Below, piece after piece: positions 44,201 through 55,482 of a DNA stretch of 64,000 nt. A model generated the notes under the pieces. That model was not told where the DNA came from. It saw only the letters and a program-made list of their open reading frames with translations, and did no database searches. The DNA lies in the NCBI GenBank assembly GCA_012274445.1, contig JAAROD010000015.1:1364001-1428000 (forward strand). Direction: 5' to 3'. Every line of letters starts with the position of its first letter. Position 1 is the stretch's first letter. The DNA is from Sclerotiophoma versabilis (Eukaryota > Ascomycota > Dothideomycetes > Pleosporales > Didymellaceae). Both the position numbers and the translations under genes were made by a program.

Positions 44201-44248
44201 CGAGCTTTCGTTCCCAAGATCGCCGTACTGGCGCTTCTGGGGGGCCAT
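41234..44248 (-). CDS. HIRAN-SNF2-RING DNA-dependent ATPase (HLTF/Rad5-like)
   Basis: Single exon, 1004 aa. Such proteins remodel stalled replication forks and ubiquitylate PCNA in DNA-damage tolerance. A disordered N-terminus is followed by a HIRAN domain (about 108-205; YGLYGILHNKIVGVRYYNGY, REPQNQYDRNAIQVLN), which binds 3' DNA ends in HLTF. The SNF2 ATPase core has Walker A DDMGLGKTIQ near residue 400 and DEGH near 512. A C3HC4 RING (CPICFDTF..CAHMFCTPCLERV..CPMC) sits inside the helicase at about 719-757, as in Rad5/HLTF. The C-terminal helicase half has TIIFSQWTSFLDLIEVHL and DRVHRLGQKRETTVFRLV. The tail is Gly/Arg-rich. HIRAN at the N-terminus fits HLTF better than the other RING-SNF2 families. 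Confidence 0.92.
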   Translation of the reverse strand: MAPQKRQYGDLGNESSPFNSPQNAYLSPSTRYTNPNSSQGRAQSSPSQHYARTPKQPRTASRAHPARTATGSSRHDALVIDSDDDDEASQEAPDSTQGYSEQQYSYGLYGILHNKIVGVRYYNGYATVGEMVICRREPQNQYDRNAIQVLNVQGERIGHIPKTWAAKLAKYMDNRSLLVEAHITGPKGMFDCPIEIRLYGTNEPVERENLLAQMREDKLPVGHVADRKRKEAAAQKERQRLAKEAARRAKKNGGAVVGVGEGQNWENGMSEYMAGSSQSDAMGPGPSLKDIIGGSERFNPRNFENVVEEFGVKEHDLAAMSKAAQPEALQTELHPFQLQGLQWMLDKESPQLPAQGTKDVVQLWQRHSRMPNAFTNLATNYSVTNPKLSSGGILADDMGLGKTIQVISLIMADKALGRRAPDVVHATLILAPVSVMSNWSTQMKRHIKPEYALRIMFWHGTRKEPITPKQIQNYDVVISTYESISSEWYSQKSTALPRKSGPFSITWRRIILDEGHNIRNPKAKKTIAVSNLLAQSRWSLTGTPIINNLKDLFSQVRFLRLSGGLDSSEIFHGAISRPVLAGDPQGNKALQLLMDGICLRRKKEMSFIELRLPELSEFVHKFKLHPHEQEKYDALEAQAKGTLDVYKKNIGNQKAFDTYRHLLEVLLRMRQLCNHWQLVGEERLDSIMKQLDAEGVVDLTAENKEALQKMLQLSIDSQEDCPICFDTFKEPVITKCAHMFCTPCLERVIEMQGKCPMCRAELESFASTTVEPAVETSAKHEPTAQSEADRASLEKNTSSKVEQLLQILAASAKDKTNKTIIFSQWTSFLDLIEVHLAAAGYRYTHIDGSMSAVTRDAALEALDSDPETTIMLASLSVCSVGLNLVAANQVIMADSWWAPAIEDQAVDRVHRLGQKRETTVFRLVVENSVEERVLGIQNEKRRLTAMALAEKEGGKKKNVRSGGLGDLTRLLGEGVTSASGGATVNAGETASSGGGGGGRRGTRK

Positions 44249-44558
44249 TGTCGCGAGCGACGTGGGACCAAAGAGCGACGCTCGCGATCAGCGATAGAAA
44301 GCTGGTGTGGTATGGTAGGGCTAGGACGCGACAAGCTTTGTGTGGGGAGAAGCAATGAACAAAGTTTGGGCGAGTTAGCTTAGAACGCGAAACCCTGTGA
44401 CATCACCAGGCAGTTACAACACTGTCGTAGCATGAAACCATGAAAAAGCTTCTCACGGTTGACCGAGTCTCTTATTTCCGTCACGCGATCATCGAAACTG
44501 ATTCATCGTGTTTTGAATCTGTTGTTGTGTTGGTGTTTCTATCTTAGCTATACTGCGT
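44249..44558. other. Short intergenic region
   Basis: 310 bp between the SNF2-family start and the GH3 stop, both on the minus strand. It must contain the GH3 3' UTR and the SNF2 gene promoter. No motif recognised. Confidence 0.5.
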
Positions 44559-47160
44559 CTACAACTTCAAATCCCGGCTGCCCTCAATGTCCACAGTAGC
44601 CACACTCTCGATATGCGCCGTCGACTGACCAAACGAGAAATCATATTGTCCGCGGTCGACCTTCCATCCCTTGGCCGCCTCATCAAAGTACGCAAAGTCC
44701 CTTAGTGCGACGGACAGATCGACCTTCTTCTCCTCGCCAGCCTCCAAGTGCACCTTCTTGAACGCCACCAACGCCTTGATGGGGTGTTCAGACGACTGCT
44801 GCTTCTTACCGACGTATATTTGGACAACGGTAGCGCCTGCAATGCTACCGGTATTCTTCGTCGAGACGGTAGCCTTGAACGCGTGTGCAGATGTCTGCTC
44901 GACCTTCCCGTTCTCAAGAGCAAATGTCGTGTACGACAAACCGAAGCCGAAGGGGAACTGTACCTTCTCCTTAGAGACCCGGTCGTAGTGACGGTAGCCA
45001 ATAAAGACGCCCTCCTCGTACTTGACGGTGAGCTGACCGCCCTCCTTGTTGCCGGGGAAGTTGCCGTAAGCAGGTGCATCTTCGAGATGTTTGGGGAACG
45101 AAACGGGTAGCCTTCCAGATGGGTTGACGGCGCCAGAGATGATGTCAGCAATCGCGTTACCAGCTTCCTGGCCAGGAAACCAAGCTTGGACAAGTGCAGC
45201 AATCTTGTCCAACCATGGCATTGCGACGGCGACACCAGTCGAGTTCACTACGATAGTATTACGATTCAGGGATGCGACTGCATCGACAAGAGCGTCCTGG
45301 GACCCATTTCGAGGGAGACGGAAGCTTTGTTGGTCCTGACCTTCCGTCTCCCAGGCGGGAGTGTGCCCAGTGAAGACGATGGCTATGTCAACTTCCTTAG
45401 CAAGATCCCTCGCCTGTGTGACCAGGTCAAGGTCGTGCTCCTCTTCCAGCATGAAGCCCATTCGGAATCCGGGAAGACCGGCCAGAATGCCCCGTTTAGA
45501 ACCGCCGGCCGGTAGCTGAGAGCGGATCTGGATCTTGTACGATTCGCCCTCTTTGAAAGGAACAGTGAACTCTTTTTCTGGATTGCCGCCAAGCAGGAAT
45601 CCCATCGGATCTGGAGAGTTTTCCTTCTGCTCGAACACTACCTTGTCGTTGATAACGACAGTAGTGGGACCAATGCCCGAGCACCCAAGGTAATGCTTAC
45701 CAGTTGCAGACGGAGTGAAGGTTGCAGTAAATCTGATCTCCTTCCCAGCTGCTTCGGTGTTAACAATAGGACTGAGAGCAGACTCTTTAAAGCCATCAAC
45801 ACTCTTCCAAGGCTTTGAAAAGTCCCCATCCTTGAATAGTTCCATCGTCCAGCCATCATTGCCCTGGACGTCCTTACAGTGCTTCGCAAGAGGTGGTAGC
45901 AAGCGGTAAGTTTGAGCACCCTTTACAAATTTGAACTCAACATCATCGCCATAGGCGTTCTTCAAGCCCTCCTCAGGCGTGATGCGGTAGTGTGCGTTCA
46001 CACTCGCACTTCCACCACCGTGGATCAACGCCTCCTTGGCCAGTCCAAAGAGACCAATTTTCTTGCCCTTAACCTTCTCTTTCTTCAGCGGCAATAACGC
46101 ATCGTCATTCTTGAGGAGTGTAATACCCTGGCCAGCGACATCTCGAATAAGCTTGTTGTGTGCTGGGTTGACGATGGACTGCTCGGGTGGTATTTCCGGG
46201 TTCTCAAACGCTCCAACCTTCTCAATCAGCTTCAATACTTCCCGGGCCCGATCAGTGATGGTCTGCTCAGATACTTCGCCATCCTTGATAGCTTTTAGAA
46301 CAGCCTCGTTTCTCCGCCATCTGGTAGGACCGGGCATCTCGAGATCCAGTCCTGCGTTCAGCGCATCAGCAGTGGAATTTGTGCCTCCCCAGTCACTCAT
46401 GACAAGGCCATCCCAGCCCCATTCGCCTCGCAATACTTGCTTGAGAAGGAATACGTTGGAGTCTGCATGAGTTCCGTTGACTTTGTTGTAAGCAGTCATT
46501 ACTGCCCAGGGGTTGGCCTCCTTGACAGTTATCTCGAACGGCTTCAGGTAGATCTCTCGCAGTGCTCGCTCAGAGATGACCTCATCTACAAACAGACGCT
46601 CTGTCTCCTGCTCGTTGGCTGCAAAATGCTTGATAGTAGCCCCGACACCTTTCTCCTGAATACCGTTGACGACATTGGCAGCCATCTTGCCTGCCAGGTA
46701 CGGATCTTCCGAGAAGCTTTCGAAATTGCGGCCACCGAGTGGATGTCTGTGGTTGCACATTGTCGGCGCGAGACTGTGCGGGATGTTAGCCATAGCTCTT
46801 TGCATATCATAGCTGCACCTACACAACTCGCGCGCCCTTAGTCTTCGTCTCTTCCGCCAACGCGTTACCTAACCTGTGGCCGAACTCCGGGTCCCATGTT
46901 GCAGCTGAACATACCGCAGCCGGAAAACATGCTGCCCGTGTTCCTCCAGCGAAGACTTCTCCTCGTGCACCGTTGGGTCCATCGCTGGTCTACAAACAAT
47001 CAGCTGATGCAGTAGATCGAGGGGTCGTACTTCAAACCTTGATGGCCGGTACACCCTTGTCCGGAATTGGTACGGTCTTCCAGAAGTCCTTCCCAGCAAG
47101 AAGTGAGACCTTCTCCTCCAAGGTCAGAGACGCGAGGATATTCTCAATCTTTGCATTCAT
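44559..47160 (-). CDS. Beta-glucosidase, glycoside hydrolase family 3 with PA14 domain
   Basis: Three exons, complement(44559..46773, 46823..46989, 47038..47160), give 834 aa. It hydrolyses terminal beta-glucosyl residues (for example cellobiose). The first exon gives MNAKIENILASLTLEEKVSL without a signal peptide, so the enzyme is probably intracellular, as for other PA14-bearing GH3 enzymes. TSDGPNGARG and MCNHRHPLGGRNFESFSEDP are substrate-pocket blocks. Asp near residue 224 in GLVMSDWGGT is the expected nucleophile. A PA14 insertion (about 390-530; FTPSATGKHYLGCSGIGPTTVVIND) interrupts the second catalytic domain. A fibronectin III-like end follows (FDEAAKGWKVDRGQYDF). Introns: 48 bp (GTTTGA...TGTAG) and 49 bp (GTAGGT...CACAG); the second restores GARVVLAPTMC. 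Confidence 0.93.
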
Positions 47161-47868
47161 TGCGTCAAGGTGTGTCACTGGAAACGTAACGGTGTGATGT
47201 CAATCCTCTAGCCTGAATCTACCGTATCTATTCGACCTGAAAAGAAAAGCTCGAAAGGAAGGAAACAAAAGGGTCCGATATTTGCCTGGCTCTCGCCATC
47301 GCAGGCGCGGCCGCACCCTTATATGCCTAGAGCTCGCCATGGTTCGACCATTGCCGGAACGCTCGCCGTCACTCCGAACAACTACCTGTGTTCAAGAGGA
47401 GAAGTGGAGAAGCCAACCTCGCATTATTGGCTCAGAATGGACGATTTCTTTGTAGTCCGCACCAAGCGTTCCGAGGTTTACGCAAATTGTGAGTTAGGAA
47501 CCCAGTCTTGCATGACTTTACACTGCATGTCCGAAGATGAACCGTCTGGGCGGCCCCGGATGTGGGAAGCATAGCCTATCAGTGTCGTCTGACAGCGCAA
47601 CTGTATTGCTGTGTGGATTGGCGGGCTACTATGGTGTAAAGACGCTACCGCTTGCTTGCAGAACTGGAGATGCCGGGGAACGAGGAAACGAGAACAAGTG
47701 AAAATGCGCCGAGGCCACCCACGTGGGGCGGAGAGCCGAGGCTCCAGCACGAACACGGACAAGCTTGGCGGGACAGCAACAACACGTCATCTTGAGGGCT
47801 CGACGATTTCGCAACAGCAATTGTCTTGTACCTCTCATCTCTCACGTTCGTGTGCACCTCAAAACACC
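47161..47868. promoter_or_regulatory. Divergent promoter region between GH3 and AIG1-like genes
   Basis: 708 bp between two divergent start codons. It must contain both promoters. No consensus TATA box, repeat or gene was recognised. Confidence 0.45.
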
Positions 47869-48964
47869 ATGGGTGCTTCAGAGAGGGCTGTCGAGCTAGG
47901 TCGGCGGCATCCGCTGCAACGGTTAGAGGCTCCCTCGAAGGGGTTCTCGGGTGCCTTGCATGTAAGAGATGTACCGCCGAGTATAGGTAGAGATGGAATT
48001 GACAACATTCACAGGTCGCTGGCCTCATCAGCTTCTACAGCTCATTCAAATTGTAAGGCGGACAAAGTACTCATGCGCACACGCTGACATTATGTGAAGT
48101 TTGCACGACAACCCAAACCAATTTGTAAGTGAACCAAAGAAGAGTTGAAGGAGAGGAGGGATTTCCTAGGAACAACATCGAGCACCCTGAGCTTTTCCGT
48201 TGCCGGGAAACCCCGTACTGACACTCTCCCAGAACTCTTCATATGGCTGGCACCTCCAATTCCTAACCATCATCGGCATATCCATCTCAACCCTGTGCTT
48301 CGCCTTCGGCCTCGTCGCAGACATAACCTCATCCACTTCCACAGTCTCAACATCGCGCACCAGCGCCGCCGCTTCCTCGCCCAGAACCCTATCAGACTAC
48401 TGTTTCACCGCCAAGAACTACCTCTCGCTCGTCGCCGCGCCCATCGAAATCGTAATCAGCATTCTGTACTGGGGTTTGCGCGCCATCGACACAGGCCTTG
48501 TGATACCGCCGGACCTACCGCTGCCCCCGCTGGGCGCAGATCTGTGCTTCCACCTAGTCCCTGCGGTGGTGCTGACGCTCGACGCTCTGCTGCTGTCTCC
48601 GCCATGGCCGAGTAGTCCGATGAACCCGCATGCACCGCTGTTAACGCTGGGCGTCAGCACGGGCGTGGCATTCGCGTACTGGTGGTGGATTGTAAGCATT
48701 GCGAGTCGTTGACACACCGGGCCCTTGCTGATGTCGTTGCAGGAGATTTGTTATTCGCGCAATGGATACTACCCGTATCCAATTTTCGAATTGTTGACTA
48801 CATATCAGCGCATTGGGCTGTTTGCTGTTAGTGGAGCGACGATGTGGGTCGCAGGTGGTGCGTTGCGGGCGTTTTATGCGTATGTCAATGGGTACGAGCT
48901 GACGGAAGCGTTGGAGAAGAAGCATAGAGCGCGCAGAATGGGGTCGGAAGGCAAGTGGGAGTAA
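47869..48964 (+). CDS. FAR-17a/AIG1-like membrane protein
   Basis: Five exons, join(47869..47961, 48015..48052, 48100..48124, 48233..48691, 48743..48964), give 278 aa. The family comprises ER/plasma-membrane threonine hydrolases that split fatty acid esters of hydroxy fatty acids in animals; the fungal role is not established. The spliced N-terminus RRHPLQRLEAPSKGFSGALH|VAGLISFYSSFKF|LHDNPNQF|NSSYGWHLQFLTIIG matches fungal members. Two exons are tiny (38 and 25 nt). WWW|IEICYSRNGYYPYPIFELL spans the last junction. About six hydrophobic segments and a basic tail (KKHRARRMGSEGK) are seen. All four introns are GT...AG (53, 47, 108, 51 bp) with good donors. Divergent from the GH3 gene. Confidence 0.88.
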
Positions 48965-49133
48965 GACCTTCGTTACAGAGGAGCTCATGATTTTGACGTG
49001 TAGCTTCTGGAACAGTCTTAATCTGCAAATTGATGGGCTCAGCGGTGGTTGATCGATGTCACATATCATTGGTCTCTATCAATGGTTCGTATAGTGAGAT
49101 GTACTATCCTTTATCGCTGTGATGGGATTGCAA

Positions 49134-50924
49134 TCATACAACAAAGCCACCACTGTTCTTCTGTCGTGGTTCACCAGCTGCCTCGAAGGTGCCGTTGCTC
49201 AATCGTCTCAGTCCCTGCGCTGTACTCCCTGCTGCGGCCCATGTCACATTGGCGCCCAACTGCTTGAGAAAAGCTGTGGTTCCGTTGTTGAACGTAGGTT
49301 CGAAGCTGACCTGCGCCGGCACGAGCTGATCGTGAATTCTCGGTTGGGCCAGCGCCTCCGCGGTTGTCAGGTTACCGTCGAGAATATGAATAAGGTTCTG
49401 GATCGTGGAAGTAATGATACGACTTCCACCCGCCGCACCAATAGCAACATAGAAAGCGTTCGCAAGGGTAGAGTTGAGATGCTCCACAATGACAGGGGAG
49501 ATGGAAGATAGAGGTCGCTTGCCAGGACGGATGAAGTTCGCTGGACTAGGAATGTAGCCAAATGCGTTTGTCGTGTTAGGAATGGAGAAGTCGTTCATCT
49601 CGTTGTTCATTATGACTCCCGTCTCTGGAACGACAACCTTGCTACCAAAGAGCAGATTGACGGTTGTTGTCAGCGTGATGGCAAGACCGTCCTTGTCGGC
49701 GGCTACAATGTGGGAGGTTCCGGGTGTTTCGAGAGACTCAAGGCCCTTGGGGTCGTAGTAGGATACGTTAAAAGTTCGAGTATCGCTGATTTTGGAGCGG
49801 ACTTCTGCTGCGGTAGAAGCTGAGATCATCTGCTCCTGATACTCGTCGATACCTTCGAGGAACAGTGGGTCGCCGAGCTCAGCGCGCATACCGTAAGCAA
49901 ACTTCATGGCTTCGTCGAGGCGATGGGTAGTCAGGTTGATAGCAGCTGGGTCGCCGAAGCCGGAGTAGCCTTCTACAATCTTCAAGGCGGAGAGGGCAAC
50001 TTCACCACCGCTGGGAGCGCTACAGGCTGTGAGCTTGTAGTCGTGGTATGTGATTGTCGAAGGCTTGCGGATGGCGACTGTATAGTTCTTAAGATCTTCG
50101 AGGGTCATGGTGCCGTTCTTGGCTCGAAGAGCATTGATAGTGGCCTCAGCCAGAGGACCTTCGTAGAAGGCATCGGGACCCTCATTGGCAATGGCCTCAA
50201 GAGTGTCTGCGTAGCGCTTTCGTGTGATGGTCTCGTTCAGCTGGACGATGCGACCTTTGGGAGCAAAGTCGATAGCCCACTCTGGGTCATTGAGCAAGAA
50301 ATTCTTCGATGCATTCAAGCTTGCAGTCGCAGACTGGATGTAGCTGATCAGGTCCTCGTTGACTTGCCATCCTTCCCGCGCAACCTTGACTGCCGGCTTG
50401 AGAACCGTCGCCCAAGAGAGCTTGCCGTAGTTCTCGTGAAGGTGCTGCAGGCCGCGGAGCTCACCAGGCACACCAGAAGCTAAACCACCATTTATGCTGG
50501 CGTCCTCATTATCCTTGTACATGTCCTCGAAAGCAGCAGCAGGTGCTGTTTCACGGAAGTCAATGAACTCGTAGGTGCCATTAGGTGCTCGGACCAGCAT
50601 GAAGCCTCCGCCTCCAATACCTACTGGCTGTGAGTATTTCAAGATACGCTGAGTTTCTTATTCAAAAGACATACCAGAGTGGTACATGCCAATAACTCCC
50701 ACACAAGCTACTGTGCCGACCAATGCATCTGCGGCGTTGCCGCCCCGCTTCAGCAGGTCAACACCGATGTGGCTGCAGACGTCACTCTCCGAAGCCACAG
50801 CGCCCAGTTCGCCATGCTTGATGACTGGTGCTGTTGGATAGCCTGAAGGGAGTGGGTTTGCAAGTACCGATTGCAGCGTCAGCAGCCCAGTCAGGTACCG
50901 CGACACTAATGCAGTACGCGCCAT
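49134..50924 (-). CDS. Gamma-glutamyltransferase (glutathione hydrolase)
   Basis: Two exons, complement(49134..50620, 50675..50924), give 578 aa. The enzyme starts glutathione breakdown by removing the gamma-glutamyl group; it matures by self-cleavage into two subunits. The N-terminus MARTALVSRYLTGLLTLQSVLA is a signal peptide or anchor, so secretory or vacuolar location is expected. GAVASESDVCSHIGVDLLKRGGNAADA and the spliced GMYHSGIGGGGFMLVR are conserved. The nucleophile is Thr385 in PGTSHIVAADKDG, the site of autoprocessing. VMNNEMNDFS-type and PLSSISPVIV blocks follow, then GAAGGSRIITSTIQ. The 54-bp intron is GTATGT...CAGTAG. An in-frame ATG at 50999 exists, but the 50924 start gives a clean signal sequence. 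Confidence 0.94.
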
Positions 50925-51762
50925 ATTGATAGTCTCGTGACAGAAGGATGAAAGAAGCTCAACAAGCATGGGAGCTACGGGCTGGGGCTTTGCTTTCACT
51001 TTAAGCCCGCAGCAACGGTCGGCGCTAATCCTAGCCGTTCGACAACGACGATCACTGCCTTGACCGTTTCGGTAAGAGGCTTACACGGTTAAGGAAGCTG
51101 CAAAGGCGTCCGCAGTCGGAGGCTGTGGATCTGAGCACCACATACGCAATGGCAGTAGGGATCGCGACATGGTGGCCGCGTAGACGTTGGGTTGCAGTTA
51201 TGGGCGTGTAGGTGAGTGCTGGAGATAACGGATGTGAAGCTCCGTCGATAAGAGATAGGCGAGGCGGCAGAGGGTTATTAACAGCGGAATTGACAGCTCA
51301 ATTGGGTAACCCTGAAGATTTTTGTAGAATGTATCTCGAGACTCCTGCAATAACAAGGTCAAGGCTGCTGAGCATGCAGGCTTCGGAATTACGGGAGGAA
51401 GTCAGCCCACGCCTCCTTATTTAATGCTACCTTGTACGCGACCTAGAGGCTACAAATGATGTGCCTCAGTTTGTAGAATGTCCAAGAACGTCTTGAAGAC
51501 TTCAGTTTCTCTGCAACATGAGAGCCTCAGTCGTGTGTGAGGACAAGCTTGGAGAACAGAGCGTTCTGACTGCTGTAAGAACAATTGACATGCTGCACGT
51601 ATCCTTGCATCCGCCCGAAGCTAGCAGTAGGCAAGGTGGGGGCGATGGTGTCTGGAGAGCGTTGAGTTGAAGGTGAAGATGGACAAAACGCGACTCGACG
51701 CGTCAACGCGTCCTCAGCTGCTTTCCTGCTGCACCAACTCACCACTCCACCATATTCCCCCA
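50925..51762. other. Divergent intergenic region between GGT and MSH3
   Basis: 838 bp, presumably with both promoters. Small frames only; nothing recognised. Confidence 0.5.
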
Positions 51763-54700
51763 ATGGCGCCCAAAAGCAGTCAGCCACCCCCGCGCGCCTC
51801 ACAGAAGACGAAACAGCAGTCCATCTCGAGCTTCTTCGCACCGAAACCCTCCCAAGCAACCCAACATGCGCCGCACCCACCGCTCCAGCCTACATCACCA
51901 GCCGGCAATGGTGCGACTCCCGACCATGGCGACGAAGAGGACTCGCCTCTAGGGCCCTCGATACTGGGCAAGAAGCGTGCAGGCCCTGTGTCTGGCGAGG
52001 ATGGCGAGCCCCCGAAGCGGTTACGAGTGTCAGAGGGCGAAGATGCGCGACCGTCGCTCGGTCAGGCGACTGCAGCAAACCTGAACACGCCCAAGCCCGC
52101 GAAGCTTACAGACAGGACATCCAAGTTCCTGTTCTTATCCTCCCCTCCGCAGCGCGACGAGAACGAAGCCGCTGCTGAAGAAGATACCGCAGCAACACAA
52201 CGTGAGAAGGAGAGGCTCCATACCAAGTTCGTCAAGAAGCTCGGGCGGCCGGACAGTTTTGCGGAACTCCGCAGGCGGAACAAGATTCTGACCGAAGATG
52301 TGGCCAATGGCGACGGCGAAGGCGACGAGGAAGAGGAAGAGGAAGACGCGCCGAAACCCGCAAAAGGGAAAAAAAGTGCGGCCACGAAGAGAGCGGCCTC
52401 AAAGTTGACGCCAATGGAGAAACAATACCTGGACATTAAGCGGAAACACCTCGATACCATCATCGTTATGGAGGTTGGGTACAAGTTCAAATTCTTCGGC
52501 GAAGACGCGAGGACAGCATCGAAGGAGCTGGGCATCGTATGTATACCGGGCAAGTTCAGATACGATGAGCACCCTTCCGAGGCACATTTGGACAAATTCG
52601 CATCTGCAAGCTTTCCGGTACATCGACTGCAAGTCCACGTCAAGCGACTCGTAAAAGCGAACCACAAAGTCGGAGTGGTACGGCAGATCGAGACCGCGGC
52701 GCTGAAGGCAGCTGGAGACAATAGAAACACGCCATTCGTTCGAAAGCTGACGAACCTGTACACAAAAGGGACATATGTCGACGATGTCGAAGGCTTGGAG
52801 ACCGGCGCGGAAAGTCCAGGCCCAGGTGCACAAGCTACGGGCTACCTACTCTGCATTACCGAAACCAATGCAAATGGATGGGGCACCGATGAAAAGGTAC
52901 AGGTTGGCCTTGTCGCCGTTCAGCCTGCAACTGGCGACATCATCTACGACGACTTTGAGGATGGCTTTATGCGAAGTGAAATCGAAACACGACTGCTTCA
53001 TATCGCACCAGCAGAATTCCTTGTCGTGGGCGACTTGTCCAAGGCAACTGACAAGCTCATACGGCATCTGTCTGCAAGCAAAACTAACGTCTTTGGAGAC
53101 CGCTCGCGTGTTGAAAGGGTAGAGAAGCCCAAAACTATGGCGGCACAGGCTTACGGTCATATCTCTAACTTCTACGCCGGCAAGATGAAGTCCAGTCAAG
53201 AAGCTGGAACGTCGGGCCAGGGCGCAATCCTCGACAAGGTGCACCAACTATCAGAGCATGTCACAATATGCTTGTCAGCAATGATCACGTATCTAAGCGA
53301 GTACGGGCTAGAGCATGTTTTCGACCTAACCAAGTACTTTCAGCCATTCAGCGCGAGATCATACATGCTGTTGAACGGCAATACGCTTTCGAGTCTCGAA
53401 ATATATCAGAACCAGACCGACTACACAGCCAAAGGCAGCTTGTTCTGGATAATGGATAGAACCAAGACTCGCTTCGGACAGCGTCTCCTCAGGAAGTGGG
53501 TCGGTCGGCCGCTGATCGATAGGGAACGTCTAGAAGAACGCATCGCGGCAGTAGAAGAGCTCAAGGATGGCGAAAATACCGTACCTTTCGACAAGCTGAA
53601 GTTTCTGCTGGGTAAGATCAGGACGGATCTCGAAAAGGTACTAATCAGGATTTACTACAAGAAGTGCACACGACCGGAGCTTTTGGCTGCACTACAAACA
53701 CTTCAAGACATATCTGGCCAGTACCTGCAGGTAAATTCGCCCGAGCAAAGTGGCTTCTCATCAACCTTGCTGAGCGAAGCTGTGTCGAACATTCCTAAGA
53801 TCTATAATGATCTCAACACATTCCTTGAAAAGATCAATGCCAGTGCCGCCAAGGCGGATGATAAGTATGGTTTCTTTCAGGAGGAGCACGAAGCGGAAGA
53901 CATCAACGACTTGAAGCTTAGCATTGCTTCAGTTGAAGACGATCTCAATACTCACCGCAACGAAGCCGCTGCAAAGCTTGGGGTGACCAAAGTCGACTAC
54001 GTCACGGTTGCTGGCATTGAGTACCTTATCGAAGTCAAACGCAAGTCTCCGCAAGAGAAGAAGGTTCCTGCATCGTGGCAACAGATTTCTGCAACCAAGT
54101 CTATCCTGCGCTTTCACACACCTGAAGTTAAGCGCATGTGCCAAGAACGCGATCAGTACAAAGAGTCTCTAGCCGCTGCCTGTGACGCTGCGTTCATGCG
54201 CCTGTTGGACGACATTTCTGCAAAGTACCAAGAGCTTCGTGACTGCGTTCATTCCATCGCAACGCTCGATGCGCTCTTCTCTTTGGCCACTCTCGCTAAC
54301 CAGCCCGGATACGTAAAGCCTACCTTCGTGGACGAGATCGAACTTAACATCACCGGTGGCCGGCATCCTATGGTTGAACAACTGCTTTTGGACAGCTATG
54401 TGCCGAACGACCTCCAGCTTTCCCACTCCGCTACACGTGCTCTGTTGGTCACCGGACCAAACATGGGTGGCAAGTCATCATACGTACGTTCTGCTGCTCT
54501 CATTGCCATCATGGGACAAATTGGGTCGTATGTACCTGCAACAGAAGCACGACTAGGCATGCTCGATGCGGTATTCACACGGATGGGCGCATTCGACAAC
54601 ATGCTCAAGGGCGAATCAACCTTCATGGTCGAACTCAACGAAACATCTGACATCTTGAAGTCTGCAACGCCACGCTCACTCATCATCCTAGATGAGCTTG

Positions 54701-55180
54701 GCCGTGGGACCAGTACATTCGACGGCGTTGCTATCGCTGAGGCAGTGCTCGACTACGTGATTCGCGACCTGCAGAGCTTGACGCTGTTCATCACACACTA
54801 CCAGCACCTTTCGAAGCTTCATTCACGCTTCACAAACAACGAACTGAAGAACGTGCACATGTCCTTCGAGGAGCGTGACGGTGGCAGAGAGCTCGTCTTC
54901 CTCTACGAGGTTGCCGAAGGCACCAGTCATCGTTCCTACGGACTGAACGTCGCACGGCTAGCAAAGGTACCCGAGAAAGTCATCGATGTCGCTAGTGTAA
55001 AGAGCGCTGAGCTGGAAGACAGCATGGCGGCCTGTAAGCTGGGCAATTTGTAAGTGCAGCTAACACTGCTCGACCATTTGTATACTGATTTAGGACAGGT
55101 CGCGGTTGATAAAGGGCATAATGAACGATGGCTCCGAAGCAGGCCTGGATCGACTTGTTGAGAGCATCGAGCAGTTGTGA
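51763..55180 (+). CDS. MSH3: DNA mismatch repair protein MSH3
   Basis: Two exons, join(51763..55049, 55099..55180), give 1122 aa. MSH3 pairs with MSH2 to recognise insertion/deletion loops in DNA. A PCNA-interacting box QQSISSFF sits near the N-terminus. After an acidic, disordered region, the mismatch-binding domain I contains [19 protein letters not shown], then [15 protein letters not shown], whose YKF(K)FF replaces the MSH6-type FxE. The connector, lever and clamp regions follow. The ATPase has Walker [11 protein letters not shown] (about 897-906), [12 protein letters not shown] (about 977-988) and FITHYQHL. The 49-bp intron (GTAAGT...GGACAG) replaces a stop after KLGNL with [31 protein letters not shown] 51763 was chosen because it places the PIP box near the start. 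Confidence 0.95.
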
Positions 55181-55482
55181 CCGAGAGACCGGTAGGTGAG
55201 TGACAGGCTCGAGCATCTAAGAGACAGGCAGAAGTCTTAGTAGTAGGCTTGTTGCCAAATGAAGGGCTTGGTGCAAGACGCGCCGATAGATCTGAATGGC
55301 ACGCATCTAAATGTTGCTGGTGGTACGATGTTCGAGCCAACGACAGTGAGGCCCCATTGCGCCAACACCACAGCCGAGCACGCCATGCCCTTCCGATAAC
55401 GACCCGATATTGGTCAGCTACGAACACCCAAGTATTAATGTATTAATGTCTTTGTTTTGTAGAGGTGACTCTGGGCACGATC
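55181..55482. other. Intergenic region
   Basis: 302 bp between MSH3 and the FMO gene, same orientation. Nothing recognised. Confidence 0.5.

Noticed and set aside
47611..48087. A single long plus-strand frame upstream of the AIG1-like gene as a separate gene
   Set aside because: Only its segment 47869-47961 is coding; it is exon 1 of the AIG1-like gene, and the rest is promoter and intron.
52062..52763. 233-codon minus-strand frame with poly-Ser inside MSH3
   Set aside because: Antisense shadow of the acidic GAG-rich region of MSH3.
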